A stretch of DNA of 55,728 nucleotides from Acinetobacter brisouii (GCF_008993995.1 NZ_BKNN01000015.1:1-55728), one strand, 5' to 3'. Positions 9,945-19,334 are shown, numbered from the stretch's first letter. Program-made: numbers and translations. The notes: generated by a model from the sequence alone, not told the origin.

Positions 9945-10664
9945 GTGAGCATACATACTCAAGCTATTCAATATCAATACCAAAATCAACAATTAGAAGG
10001 TTATCTGATTTATCCATCACCTTATATTCAACCACTTTCTGGGCTATTAATGGCACCCAACTGGATGGGCATTAAAGATGGTGACATTGAAATGGCAAAC
10101 GAAGTAGCAGCTCAAGGTTACTGTGTCTTTGTACTGGATTTATATGGTCAAGGTCGCCGCCCGAAAGATGCTGCCCAAGCAGGTGAATGGGTTTCTAAAA
10201 TTAAAAATACCGAACACGAAGTGGGTTTACTCCGTGCAGCACATCAAGCATTCTTAGAACAAGAGTTTTGCAAAATTGATCCGAACCACATTGCAGCATT
10301 TGGACTCTGCTTAGGTGGACACAATGTCTTGGAATATGCGCGTAGTGGAGCAGACATTAAAGCAGCCGTTTCATTCCACGGCTCACTCGATCAATCGGGT
10401 TTATATAACATGCAGCAGTTTAAAGGCTCGGTTTTAGTGCTAGATGGTGCGTGTGATCCACTGGTTCCTCGCCAGCAATTACAAGATTTTAGCGAAGAAA
10501 TGAAAAAAACTGAACTCGACTGGCAGTTAATCAGTTATGGTAATACCTGCCATTCTTTTACTGAAAAAACAGCAAACAATCCAGGCATCCAAGAATATAA
10601 CGAAAAATCATCAAAACGTGGCTTTCAAGCCATGTATGAACTCTTAGAAGACGTTTTCCAATAA
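9945..10664 (+). CDS. Dienelactone hydrolase family protein
   Basis: A 239-residue cytosolic alpha/beta hydrolase. The triad is visible: Cys122 in GLCLGG, Asp171 in DGACDP and His203 in CHSF. The Cys nucleophile marks the dienelactone hydrolase group, which cleaves lactones or small esters. The start is GTG at 9945. It is transcribed away from the ynb-like cluster, leaving about 160 bases of divergent promoter DNA. The damaged glutathione transferase gene follows after 27 bases. The true substrate is unknown. Confidence 0.85.
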   Translation: MSIHTQAIQYQYQNQQLEGYLIYPSPYIQPLSGLLMAPNWMGIKDGDIEMANEVAAQGYCVFVLDLYGQGRRPKDAAQAGEWVSKIKNTEHEVGLLRAAHQAFLEQEFCKIDPNHIAAFGLCLGGHNVLEYARSGADIKAAVSFHGSLDQSGLYNMQQFKGSVLVLDGACDPLVPRQQLQDFSEEMKKTELDWQLISYGNTCHSFTEKTANNPGIQEYNEKSSKRGFQAMYELLEDVFQ

Positions 10665-10691
10665 CCCTGAAAAAAAACAGGATATTCATTC

Positions 10692-11312
10692 ATGTACACC
10701 TTATGGATCGGCAATAAAAATTATTCATCATGGTCATTGCGGGCATGGCTCAGCCTACGTGCTCTAGAGATTCCTTTTGAAGAACAACTCAGTACATTGA
10801 ATTTGGGGAGCAGCAGTTACCTCAAATTCAAAGCATTCTCACCTTCAGGTAAAGTACCTTGCTTAATTGATGGTGAGTAAGTGGTTTGGGATTCACTGGC
10901 GATTATTGAATATGTTGCTGAACAATATCCTGTTTTACTCCCTCAAGATAAAACTGCACGTGCATGGGCGCGTTGTGCGATGGCAGAAATGCACTCAGGC
11001 TTTATGGAGCTTCGCTCACGTTGTCCTATGAACTGCTCACTGACTGGCATTGAAATTGAACACACGCCTGCGCTCGCTCACGATATTCAACGACTGGATG
11101 AACTACTTCAACAAGGTCTAACTCAATTTGGCGGAGCTTAGTTAACAGGTGAAAAATTTACGGCTGTCGATGCTTTCTTTGCACCAGTCGCGTTACGTGC
11201 CCGCAGTTACAGTCTTAAATTTTCTGATAGCGTACAACAATGGATGCAGCAAATTTTGCAACATCCTGCTTTACAAGAATGGTGTCAGCAAGCTGAACAA
11301 GAAGACTTTTAA
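10692..11312 (+). pseudogene. Glutathione S-transferase family gene with two in-frame stops
   Basis: A single 206-codon frame encodes a full GST: thioredoxin-fold N-terminus (MYTLWIGNKNYSSWSLRAWL, with SGKVPCLIDGE), helical C-terminal domain, and end EQEDF. It is interrupted by TAA at 10878-10880, within the DGE-x-VVWDSLAI segment where a codon such as CAA would be expected. A second stop, TAG at 11139-11141, falls in FGGA-x-LTGEKFTAVDAFF, where TGG or CAG would fit. Both are single-base changes and the frame is otherwise intact, so this looks like recent inactivation, although base-calling errors are possible. Confidence 0.85.
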
Positions 11313-11328
11313 AGTTCTTTTCGCCAAT

Positions 11329-11356
11329 AAAAAAGCCTGTGAAAACAGGCTTTTTT
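11329..11356. terminator. Bidirectional intrinsic terminator
   Basis: A perfect 12-bp stem (11329-11340 with 11345-11356) with a GAAA loop and A/T runs on both sides. It separates the convergent GST remnant and tsaD. Confidence 0.9.
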
Positions 11357-11374
11357 ATTTTGATCTTTTAACAA

Positions 11375-12388
11375 TTATGCTTCAGGTGCAGTCAATTCAG
11401 TCATTGGCCAACGTGGAGTTGTGGTCACAGACAATCCATCACACGCGCCTGCTTTTAAACGCTGATAACCTGCAAATGCAATCATCGCACCGTTATCTGT
11501 ACACAGTGCTGGTTCAGCGTAATACACTTGTGCCTTAATTTTTGCGAGTTTCTGCTCCAAGCTCTCACGCAAACGCAGATTGGCACTGACACCACCCGCA
11601 ATCACCAAACGTTTTAAACCAGTTTGCTTTAAAGCTTTCACTGATTTTTTCACCAAAGTATCGACAATCGCTTCTTGGAAAGATGCAGCAATATCGGCAT
11701 CACGATTTTCCTCACCCAGTTTTTTCATTTGCACTGAAACCGCAGTTTTTAAACCACTAAATGAAAAATCCAGACCTTGATGCAACATTGGACGTGGAAA
11801 TTCAAAGGCTTCAGGATTACCACTCAACGCCAACTTGGCAATATTCGGCCCACCTGGATAAGGTAAACCCATCATTTTGGCGACTTTATCAAATGCCTCA
11901 CCCGCAGCATCGTCAATCGACTCACCGAGTAACTCATACTGACCAATGCCATAAGCTGCCATTAACTGAGTATGTCCACCAGACACAAGCAAGGCGACAA
12001 ATGGAAATTCAGGCGGTGTTTTAGAAAGCAGTGGCGCAAGCATGTGCCCTTCCATATGGTGCACACCAATCGCAGGCTTATTTAAAGCAAATGCCAAAGT
12101 GCGACCAAACAATGCTCCTGTCATTAACGCACCCATTAAACCAGGCCCGCGGGTATAGGCAATCGCATCGATTTGGTTTTTCTGAACGCCACTTTGCTGT
12201 AACAGTTCATTTAATAAAGGAATCAGTTTACGCACATGGTCACGCGATGCCAGCTCAGGTACAACACCACCATATTCGGCATGTAGCTTAATTTGACTGT
12301 ACAATACTTGACCTAAAAGACCCTGTTCACTGTCGTAAAGCGCCAGTCCTGTTTCGTCACAAGATGTTTCTAAGCCTAAAACAATCAT
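11375..12388 (-). CDS. tsaD: tRNA N6-threonylcarbamoyladenosine transferase, TsaD
   Basis: This 337-residue protein is collinear with TsaD (Kae1/Gcp, ASKHA fold). It begins [14 protein letters not shown], has metal ligands His111 and His115 in HMEGH, and the [11 protein letters not shown] and VIAGGVSAN motifs. TsaD works with TsaB and TsaE to transfer threonylcarbamoyl from TC-AMP to A37 of ANN-reading tRNAs. Length is normal for the family. It lies divergent from rpsU, a conserved arrangement in gammaproteobacteria. Confidence 0.97.
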   Translation of the reverse strand: MIVLGLETSCDETGLALYDSEQGLLGQVLYSQIKLHAEYGGVVPELASRDHVRKLIPLLNELLQQSGVQKNQIDAIAYTRGPGLMGALMTGALFGRTLAFALNKPAIGVHHMEGHMLAPLLSKTPPEFPFVALLVSGGHTQLMAAYGIGQYELLGESIDDAAGEAFDKVAKMMGLPYPGGPNIAKLALSGNPEAFEFPRPMLHQGLDFSFSGLKTAVSVQMKKLGEENRDADIAASFQEAIVDTLVKKSVKALKQTGLKRLVIAGGVSANLRLRESLEQKLAKIKAQVYYAEPALCTDNGAMIAFAGYQRLKAGACDGLSVTTTPRWPMTELTAPEA

Positions 12389-12533
12389 TTAAATGCCTAT
12401 TTTTCACTATCCAAATTACAGCCATCGCTATTATAGACTTGTGATATGAGATGTAAATGAGTAAAATACTGACCTTCACTTGTCAGCCATGCACAGTGCA
12501 CGGCTGTTACCCATAACTTAATGAGGATTATTC

Positions 12534-12749
12534 ATGCCACAAGTTAAATTGAAAGAAGGCGAACCAGTAGACGTAGCTATCCGTCGTTTCAAGCGTTCAT
12601 GCGAAAAAGCGGGTGTTTTAGCTGACGTTCGTAAACGTGAATTTTACGAAAAACCAACTCAAGAACGTAAACGTAAAAAAGCTGCTGCTGTTAAACGCTA
12701 TCAAAAGAAATTGACTCGCGAATCAGTACGTACTACTCGCCTTTACTAA
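12534..12749 (+). CDS. rpsU: 30S ribosomal protein S21
   Basis: A 71-residue basic protein, [20 protein letters not shown] to the C-terminal RTTRLY, full length and typical of bS21. It has a good Shine-Dalgarno (ATGAGGATT) before the ATG. It binds the 30S platform near the anti-Shine-Dalgarno and helps initiation. yqeY follows within 40 bases, so the two are probably co-transcribed. Confidence 0.97.
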   Translation: MPQVKLKEGEPVDVAIRRFKRSCEKAGVLADVRKREFYEKPTQERKRKKAAAVKRYQKKLTRESVRTTRLY

Positions 12750-12788
12750 GATTAATTTGTGATTGATTGACTCACCTGGACAAAATAA

Positions 12789-13235
12789 ATGACTACTTTA
12801 AAAAACCAAATCACTGATGTTTTGAAAGCCGCAATGCGTGCTAAAGAAATGGACAAGTTGACGGTGATTCGTAGTCTACAGGCAGCAATCAAGCAAATCG
12901 AAGTCGATGAGCGCATAGAGCTTGACGATACTCAGGTTCTTGCGGTCATTGAAAAGCAAGTCAAACAACGTAAAGAATCGGTTAAAGCCTTTGAAAGTGC
13001 TGGCCGAGAAGATTTAGCTAGTAAGGAACAAGCCGAAATTGAGGTGTTATCCCAGTTTCTACCAGAAGCTATGACTGAGGAAGAGCTTGATTCCATCATT
13101 GCACAGACCATTACTGCGCAAGAAGCTACTAGCATGAAAGATATGGGTAAGGTGATGAACTCTCTACGTCCGCTCATAGCCGGGCGTGCCGATCCTGCAC
13201 TTGCATCTGCAAAAGTAAAAGCAAAACTCGCTTAA
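12789..13235 (+). CDS. GatB/YqeY domain-containing protein
   Basis: A 148-residue helical protein of the YqeY family, related to the tail domain of GatB in the tRNA amidotransferase. The family pattern MRAKEMDKLTVIRSLQAAIK is at the N-terminus, and GKVMNSLRPLIAGRADPALA at the C-terminus. It is presumed to bind tRNA, but its function is unproven. It sits directly downstream of rpsU, a common placement in the family. Confidence 0.9.
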   Translation: MTTLKNQITDVLKAAMRAKEMDKLTVIRSLQAAIKQIEVDERIELDDTQVLAVIEKQVKQRKESVKAFESAGREDLASKEQAEIEVLSQFLPEAMTEEELDSIIAQTITAQEATSMKDMGKVMNSLRPLIAGRADPALASAKVKAKLA

Positions 13236-13278
13236 TACTGCAAAACTCCAAGTCAAAAACACACCCTCTCCAAAGTTT

Positions 13279-13309
13279 ATTGCACAGCATCATCGATATA
13301 CTGTGCAAT
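13279..13309. terminator. Intrinsic terminator-like hairpin after yqeY
   Basis: A 9-bp perfect stem (13279-13287 with 13301-13309) with a 13-nt loop, followed by CAGAAAATTTTTT on the plus strand. It lies between the convergent yqeY and a secreted-protein gene. The long loop makes it a moderate candidate. Confidence 0.55.
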
Positions 13310-13320
13310 CAGAAAATTTT

Positions 13321-13692
13321 TTATATCAAATTACAATTTAACTGTTTCAGACTCAAACCTGCTCTTGTCGAAATCATGGCTTTTAACTGCTCACGTGTAA
13401 ATGTACGCTTGTCAGGTTTTAATAAATCACGATTTTGATCCATCAGATTATAAAGATTATTAAAATAAATCTGTGTAATATGGCAAGCTCTTTGGCTTTG
13501 TTGAGGCGTGATCTGTTTTGCAGAAGGATCGATTGTTTTAAGTAGCTCATCACGGCTTTGTATATATTGGCGCTTATATAGCTCCATTTTCTGATCCATT
13601 TCCGCCACATTGTGTACTTTCAATGAACTCGCCGCAAAGCAAGATAGACTCATTAAACATCCCAAAAGTAAAGTTACAATCATTTTCTTCAT
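13321..13692 (-). CDS. Small secreted protein of unknown function (intact paralogue)
   Basis: A 123-residue protein with a Sec signal peptide (MKKMIVTLLLGCLMSLSCFA, cleavage around 20-21). The mature helical region contains DELLKTIDPSAKQITPQQSQ and LYNLMDQNRDLL. It carries two mature-region cysteines (in RACHIT and LNCNLI) that could form a disulfide in the periplasm. It is paralogous to the frameshifted gene immediately upstream (13777-14164). No known family is recognised. Confidence 0.75.
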   Translation of the reverse strand: MKKMIVTLLLGCLMSLSCFAASSLKVHNVAEMDQKMELYKRQYIQSRDELLKTIDPSAKQITPQQSQRACHITQIYFNNLYNLMDQNRDLLKPDKRTFTREQLKAMISTRAGLSLKQLNCNLI

Positions 13693-13776
13693 CAGTTCTT
13701 CACTCTAATTTTTTATTTATCGGTTATGATTTTAAATTTGGCATAATAATATCAACGCCCACATTATGCCAAAGCG

Positions 13777-14164
13777 TTAGTTTAACTTGCAGTTCACTCC
13801 CATTTTTTGCAGACTTTGATAATCAGGTGCTGCATAAACTGCCTGTTGAATAAATTCAGCCTTGGTTAAACTTCGATCTTCTGCTGCCAATACATCACGA
13901 TTTCGGTCTAATACCGCATACATATCATTAATTAAACCTTGAGTAATCTGGCAAAAACGTTGCGACTGTTTTTTGGGTAAATTGAGTTGCTTTAGGATCA
14001 ATTGATTTCAAAAAATCCTGCATTTCTTGATCATGTTTTTGTGTTGATTGATCAAGTTTTTGCTCTAATTCTTGTTGATTATTGACTTTCAAATCATCAG
14101 TCATTGCAGCAAAGCTTGAGCAACTTACCCATCCCAAAATAATAATACCAACCAATTTTTTCAT
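13777..14164 (-). pseudogene. Secreted paralogue of the 13321 gene, frameshifted in a homopolymer
   Basis: The N-terminal part has a signal peptide (MKKLVGIIILGWVSCSSFAA) and runs to DPKATQFTQK. The C-terminal part continues in another frame as QSQRFCQITQGLINDMYAVL and ends MGVNCKLN at 13777. Removing one base from the six-T run at 13969-13974 gives DPKATQFTQKQSQRFCQITQ, which aligns without gaps to DPSAKQITPQQSQRACHITQ of the intact neighbour. The lesion is therefore a one-base gain in a homopolymer, either a real mutation or slippage, or a sequencing error. Both cysteines are conserved. Confidence 0.85.
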
Positions 14165-14189
14165 ATATTTCTCTAAATTTATGTCACTT

Positions 14190-15656
14190 TTATAAAGTAA
14201 ATAGGCGCTCTGCCTGCATATATTTTAAACGCTGAGCAATCGTTGCAGATAATGATACATTATCTTTTGCTAAACGCTGTGCATGTAATAAGGATTTAAT
14301 TCCCTCTTCTTCATGACCCGACCAAAACTCAGCTTCGGCACGATAACGGAGTACCTGTATTGCTTGCACAGGAGATGCTTCATCAAGCACTGCGGCACGC
14401 TGCATCAAATCCCACCCGAGCACATCTCTAGGATTATCACGCAATATTTTATTGACCAAATTAAAAACAGGTGCAGGCTGATTTTTACGAATCAAAACTT
14501 CAGCCAATTTATAGGTTAAAGCCCGATTTTCTGGCATGATTTGCTGCTGTGCCAAAATCGTCTGATATGCCTGTTCAAACTGATGCTTTAAAAGAAAAAT
14601 ATCTGTCTGCAATAATGTTGCCAATATATTTTGCTCAGTTTTCAGTTGAGCAGTATTCAGTGCTGTTTGTGCCTGCATAGCATCGCCTTGTTGCACATAA
14701 AATGCGGTCAGTGCCAAAATTGCAGCTTGATTATGCTGCGTTTGCAAGGCTTTGAGTTGCTGCTCGGTGACATCGTTAGATAACACTGCTGCATATAATT
14801 TCACCAACTCATAATCTGGATCACTGATATTGGATTTAACATTTGGATATTGCCTTGCTCTAAGGCGTGCTTCACTCATACGTGCTGTTGTCAGTGGATG
14901 TGTCATCCAAAATTCAGGCATAAAACTCAGTTGAACCGATGAACGTTGCATTCTCTCAAAAAAATCAGCCATTGCATTGGGATTGTAACCCGCTGCAACT
15001 AGATATTGCATCCCGATACGATCCGCCTCTCGTTCCTGATCACGACTATAACTGAGTTGTTGACTTACCAAGGCTGCCTGTGTACCAAGCATAACCGCCG
15101 AACCTGCTCCAGCATCAGACTGGGTTGCAATGGCAGCCCCAACCAAAATCCCCGCAAGTGCCAACAAACCTTGTCCTTTAAAGGCTTCTTGTGAACGGCT
15201 GTAATGTCGCTGAGTCACATGCGCCACTTCGTGCGCCATCACACTTGCCACTTCATCACGGTTTTTTGCCAATTCAATCAAGCCTGTATTTATCGCAAAA
15301 ACACCACCTGGCACAGCAAAGGCATTGACTTGTTTATCTTTAAGAATGAATAAACCAATAGGCGCACCCAAATTGGTTTGGCTGACAATATTGTGAAAAA
15401 TACGATTAAGCTGATCTTCCAACCACGGATCTTGAATAACATTCAGATGGGCATGAATCTCACGATAAACCTTTTCACCTAAAATCTTTTCATTTTGCTG
15501 ATCAATCACCCCGACACTTACCCCACCAATATTAGGAACATCAAGGGCTTCAGGACGATAATGCTGCTGTGAAAAGTCATCATCTGCTGCATGACTCGCT
15601 GTCATTAAGCCCATGCAACAGATCAATGAATAAAAAAAAGATGCCCCCATCCGCAT
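14190..15656 (-). CDS. M48-family periplasmic metalloprotease with TPR region, BepA-like
   Basis: This 488-residue protein has a signal peptide ending SHA-AD near residue 23. The zinc motif HEVAH is at 142-146, with the third-ligand segment QEREADRIG about 60 residues later. A C-terminal half of helical TPR-like repeats follows. E. coli BepA (YfgC) has this layout and acts on stalled LptD and BAM intermediates in outer-membrane assembly. The length matches BepA (about 487). The next gene downstream is the frameshifted secreted paralogue; upstream is a hydroxyacid dehydrogenase. Confidence 0.9.
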   Translation of the reverse strand: MRMGASFFYSLICCMGLMTASHAADDDFSQQHYRPEALDVPNIGGVSVGVIDQQNEKILGEKVYREIHAHLNVIQDPWLEDQLNRIFHNIVSQTNLGAPIGLFILKDKQVNAFAVPGGVFAINTGLIELAKNRDEVASVMAHEVAHVTQRHYSRSQEAFKGQGLLALAGILVGAAIATQSDAGAGSAVMLGTQAALVSQQLSYSRDQEREADRIGMQYLVAAGYNPNAMADFFERMQRSSVQLSFMPEFWMTHPLTTARMSEARLRARQYPNVKSNISDPDYELVKLYAAVLSNDVTEQQLKALQTQHNQAAILALTAFYVQQGDAMQAQTALNTAQLKTEQNILATLLQTDIFLLKHQFEQAYQTILAQQQIMPENRALTYKLAEVLIRKNQPAPVFNLVNKILRDNPRDVLGWDLMQRAAVLDEASPVQAIQVLRYRAEAEFWSGHEEEGIKSLLHAQRLAKDNVSLSATIAQRLKYMQAERLFTL

Positions 15657-15677
15657 ATCAAATGCACCTACGCAGGA

Positions 15678-16646
15678 TTAGGAAAAATTAGGATTCACAG
15701 CATAACGAGGTTGATGCTGCTGCAATGCATCCACCAGATTTTGATAAGCAAGCTCAGCCATTTTTAGACGTGTTGCCTCAGTTGCAGAACCCAAATGTGG
15801 TAAGGTAACGACATTTTTCAGATGAAATAACTCAGACGCTTGTAGCGGCTCTTTATGGTAAACATCTAACCCTGCTGCAAAAATCTTTTGTGTTTTCAAT
15901 GTTTCAATCAATGCTGTTTCATCAATCACGGAGCCACGGGAAATGTTCACCAAAACAGCATGCGGCTGCATTTGGTTCAACTCTGCTTGCCCGATCAGTG
16001 CTTTAGATTCGGCATTTAAATCTACTGCAATGACCACAAAATCAGAGCGTTGTAATAATTCATTTAAACCACAATATTCGGCATTTAAAGGTTGGGCTGC
16101 TTCAATTTTCTCACGGCGATTATGGTACAAAATATTCATGTTAAAACCATAAAAACCACGGCGTGCAATAGCTGCACCAATATGCCCGAGTCCAATAATT
16201 CCTAAAGTTTTCCCAAAAATATCCTGACCAAATTGTGCAGTCCCTACAGTACGTTGCCATTGTCCCTGCTTAGTCCACTGATCTAGCTCAGGCACGCGAC
16301 GCGCTGCACTCATGAGTAAGGTAAATGCTAAATCTGCGGTGGTTTCTGTTAAAACATGTGGGGTATGGGCAAGCCAAATTTTCTTTTGATTTAAATAATT
16401 TATATCGTAATTATCATATCCCACGCTTACGCTCGAAATCACTTTTAAGCGCTGTGCAGGGGCTAAATTACTTTCATTGAGCAAACGACCCGCACCAATC
16501 ATGCCATCTGCATCAACCACATGCTGCCTGATTTGTTCATTTATATCGCCCTGCTTCGGGTTAATCTGCACAACATCATAATCTTGCTGAAGTCGTTTCA
16601 AAATTTCTGGAGCGATTTGACTAAAAACCAGTACTTTTTTTGGCAT
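15678..16646 (-). CDS. D-isomer-specific 2-hydroxyacid dehydrogenase (glyoxylate/hydroxypyruvate reductase type)
   Basis: This 322-residue enzyme has a Rossmann NAD(P) motif GLGHIGAAIARRG and the family signature with NISRGSVIDETALI. The catalytic Arg is in the ISSVSVGYDN neighbourhood, with a downstream acidic residue and His in LPHLGSAT. Such enzymes reduce glyoxylate or hydroxypyruvate to glycolate or D-glycerate. The sequence resembles GhrB, but substrate preference cannot be read from it. It lies 22 bases from bepA-like and 10 bases from the gene upstream, so the set is probably an operon. Confidence 0.88.
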   Translation of the reverse strand: MPKKVLVFSQIAPEILKRLQQDYDVVQINPKQGDINEQIRQHVVDADGMIGAGRLLNESNLAPAQRLKVISSVSVGYDNYDINYLNQKKIWLAHTPHVLTETTADLAFTLLMSAARRVPELDQWTKQGQWQRTVGTAQFGQDIFGKTLGIIGLGHIGAAIARRGFYGFNMNILYHNRREKIEAAQPLNAEYCGLNELLQRSDFVVIAVDLNAESKALIGQAELNQMQPHAVLVNISRGSVIDETALIETLKTQKIFAAGLDVYHKEPLQASELFHLKNVVTLPHLGSATEATRLKMAELAYQNLVDALQQHQPRYAVNPNFS

Positions 16647-16655
16647 GAAGTGATC

Positions 16656-17297
16656 CTAGAGTCTTAAAGGTTGAATCAGTTTCCATAATTGTTGTTTTAA
16701 CAATGGCTGTTGTAGCATATCAGCTAAACTTGCAAGCTGTTGATGTTCAAGTGTCAAACCTGCTGGCAAGCTCCCAAAACAAAAAATTGTTTTTTCAGCA
16801 GCAACCACATCAAGAAACCCTTGTACATAATCGCCCAAACCTGCTGTATCTTGCAAGTTGGCTAAAGGAAACGGCCATTGCAATCCAGCATCCTGCAAAG
16901 ATAATGCAGCCTGAATATTTCGCCAAAGCGTTAAAGTTTCCGTGTTTAAATTCAATTGGTCTGTGAACAGCACAAATTTCTCGGCAATCAATGCCTGTAG
17001 CTGAAAAGCTTGAACTGGCTGAGTTTGCGCCGTCACAACAACTGAAGTTGCTTGAGAAAGTACCTGTTTCTGAACAGGCTGCTGAATTTCTTGCTTGATG
17101 GGTTGAATGACTTTTGGATCTTTGATCTCAATCTTTGCTGTGACAGGTTGCACAGAAATTGAAGGCGTTTGATCCCTGCTAATATCTTGATCTCGCCAGC
17201 ACGTTGCAGAACTTGGCAACGTACGCGCAGCCATCTGCCGAGGAATCCAGACATCAATTCCCATCATGGCAAGTTGTTGGCGCTGCTGCTGAATCAT
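16656..17297 (-). CDS. Unknown protein, possibly DNA polymerase III psi subunit (HolD-like)
   Basis: About 213 residues. The N-terminus MIQQQRQQLAMMGIDVWIPR recalls the HolD opening, where an LxxLGIxxW segment binds chi. A low-complexity K/Q/V/P-rich linker (about 45-90) precedes a C-terminal alpha/beta part with FCFGSLPAG and a final LLKQQLWKLIQPL, which is compatible with the HolD core end. This assignment rests on short resemblance only. A TTG at 17315 is an alternative start; the ATG at 17297 places the HolD-like motif at the expected distance from the N-terminus. The gene lies close upstream of the hydroxyacid dehydrogenase gene. Confidence 0.55.
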   Translation of the reverse strand: MIQQQRQQLAMMGIDVWIPRQMAARTLPSSATCWRDQDISRDQTPSISVQPVTAKIEIKDPKVIQPIKQEIQQPVQKQVLSQATSVVVTAQTQPVQAFQLQALIAEKFVLFTDQLNLNTETLTLWRNIQAALSLQDAGLQWPFPLANLQDTAGLGDYVQGFLDVVAAEKTIFCFGSLPAGLTLEHQQLASLADMLQQPLLKQQLWKLIQPLRL

Positions 17298-17371
17298 GTT
17301 CTCATCATCTTTCAAAAGTTGGAATAGTGTAGGCGATTTTCTCAGGAAACCGAACTATATTTGCCGATTTG

Positions 17372-19261
17372 CTACACGATCATAATGCTGTTTTTCTTCA
17401 TCACCTGATCAACGATCTCATCTGTTTCAAAACCAAGACGCCAGTACAGCAATTGCAAGACATCCAGTTCATCTTGGGTAATGACTCGATCATTCCACAA
17501 ACACTCTTCTGCAATACTCAAAATCCGCAAACGATCTCGCAGTAGCAAGCCTGAAATATCTTGCAAAATCTCACCTAAATCAATCGGTTCATCAGATAAA
17601 TCTTGGTAATGCTGCCAGTCTTCAGGTCGTATCAATTTTCGGATTAGATTTTCTCGAATCTCCAATTGATTACTGGTATTGAGCTGTTGAACATGCAATA
17701 ACGCATCCATTAAACGAATGATCTCAGGCAATACATCTTCAAATGCTGTCGGCATGTGTGTGGGTAATAAATTCAGTTGATATTTCACCCGCTCTATCAA
17801 TAGACCATCGAGTAAGCCAATTTCACCATCTGCCTGTGCAATCAGCGCCAGTTTGGTTAAAAACTGCCGTGATGCGCTCAGTGGCATACGCTGAATGTTC
17901 TGACATGCCAAATAGAAAATCTGAACATGTTGCCGACCATCAATACTGAGCAAAGCATCAACAATCGCTCGACTGACCTCGGCATTTTTGGGCACAAACT
18001 CACGGTATTGACGAATCATTAAAATCGCAACAAGTACCTCGCGTGAGCCTGTTGCTGTTTGCAAAGCACGATCAATTTGTTCAGGGCGTGCCATTTTAAC
18101 CCGTATTTTTGGATTAAGTGGCTTAATCGCATCTTTAATGGTAAAGCTAATCGGGGATAAGCGCAGCAAAGGTAAAGGCTGTGGCGCAGACCATGTAAAA
18201 GCAACCTCATGGGTTTCATCACCAAAAGGACGAAATAAACTAAAGAGTGGTTGAGTTTTGATTTTTCTCAGGTTTTCAAGACGAAGATCTTCAAGCAAGT
18301 TTGGATTGAGTTTATAAATTCGACGCTCAATATCGGGATGGATATTCAACCAACTCTGGCGACTTAAAGAATTTGCAAAACACATATGCGCAATCGATTC
18401 TGAGTAGGCACTATGAATCTGAGAGCCTGCATGATGCACATAAATCCGTAGCAAGGTTTGAATATTGGCATCATTAGCAACCAACTGTGTCGTCCTCACA
18501 TCATTTTTGAAGGTACGTCCTGTTAAGGTAATAAATTTAATAAAACGCGAGATCAGCAAGCCAAGACTTCCCATCAGCCAAATCACACCGCCCACAGCCA
18601 CCAAAATGGTCTCGAACTTATTTTGACGCTTACTGTGATAAGGCTTGAAACCATGCCGTGCCACTTTACTGCCTAACTGGCTAAATGTGGTTAAACTACT
18701 AAACAAGATTTTTAAACGGGTATTCTGATAGGTTTCCCCTGTTAAAATCTGATTAAAGGCATTTCCAAATAAACCATAAAGTTCAACTTCATCTAGGTTT
18801 TGCAAAGCCCCCCATGTAATCACGATCACAGTATCTTCAGGATGAACTCCTGCCGTTAATGCATTAACTCCAACCTCATCAGGAAGCACATATACCGCAG
18901 GAACATCGACCCCATATTGCTTGGCAAACTGCTGTGTAATTTTAATGGCGACTTTTTCTTCAGGGGTACTCTCTACAGGATTGAGAAATCGCGCTCGTAA
19001 TTGTTTTGCTAATGAATGTCCACCTTCACGAAAAACATAGACCTCATAAAGCACCGAACCAAGCATGATCGCCAAGATCACCAAAAGCACAATTGGGCTA
19101 TACTGATACCAAAACACGGATTGAGTTGGATCGATATAGTGCATCACTAGACCAAAGGATAGGTTAAGCACCACCAAAGTCAGCACAATTGCCAATGAAC
19201 AAATGGTCGTTGACCAAAACAAACTTTTCTGATGTCCTGAAGATGAAGAAAGTGTTTCCAT
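17372..19261 (-). CDS. Membrane M48-like protein with destroyed zinc site
   Basis: This 629-residue inner-membrane protein has two N-terminal transmembrane segments (about 18-40 and 55-76). An M48 peptidase-like domain (about 95-300) follows, with GVNALTAGVHPEDTVIVITW where active proteases have NAFATG-type segments. The HExxH position reads N167-A168-F-N-Q171, so both zinc histidines and the catalytic glutamate are gone. A third hydrophobic region lies near 217-245. The C-terminal 250 residues are helical, and LIAQADGEIGLLDGLLIERV resembles TerB-like domains. It is probably a non-catalytic relative with a scaffold or binding role. The stop is TAG. Confidence 0.75.
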   Translation of the reverse strand: METLSSSSGHQKSLFWSTTICSLAIVLTLVVLNLSFGLVMHYIDPTQSVFWYQYSPIVLLVILAIMLGSVLYEVYVFREGGHSLAKQLRARFLNPVESTPEEKVAIKITQQFAKQYGVDVPAVYVLPDEVGVNALTAGVHPEDTVIVITWGALQNLDEVELYGLFGNAFNQILTGETYQNTRLKILFSSLTTFSQLGSKVARHGFKPYHSKRQNKFETILVAVGGVIWLMGSLGLLISRFIKFITLTGRTFKNDVRTTQLVANDANIQTLLRIYVHHAGSQIHSAYSESIAHMCFANSLSRQSWLNIHPDIERRIYKLNPNLLEDLRLENLRKIKTQPLFSLFRPFGDETHEVAFTWSAPQPLPLLRLSPISFTIKDAIKPLNPKIRVKMARPEQIDRALQTATGSREVLVAILMIRQYREFVPKNAEVSRAIVDALLSIDGRQHVQIFYLACQNIQRMPLSASRQFLTKLALIAQADGEIGLLDGLLIERVKYQLNLLPTHMPTAFEDVLPEIIRLMDALLHVQQLNTSNQLEIRENLIRKLIRPEDWQHYQDLSDEPIDLGEILQDISGLLLRDRLRILSIAEECLWNDRVITQDELDVLQLLYWRLGFETDEIVDQVMKKNSIMIV

Positions 19262-19309
19262 GACTCAATAACAGCCTCAATGCATACCTGCGCTTTCAAT
19301 CATAAAATA

Positions 19310-19334
19310 AAAAAGCGGGGAAATCCCGCTTTTT
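19310..19334. terminator. Intrinsic terminator after purF
   Basis: A 10-bp perfect stem (19310-19319 with 19325-19334) with a 5-nt loop and A/T runs on both sides. It lies between purF (minus, ending 19355) and the start of the M48-like gene, so it ends the cvpA-purF transcript. Confidence 0.88.

Noticed and set aside
1617-11312. Reassigned amber codon (TAG read as an amino acid)
   Set aside because: TAG ends the intact acyltransferase (312) and M48-like (17372) genes, and GST also has a TAA, so the stops are better explained as local damage.
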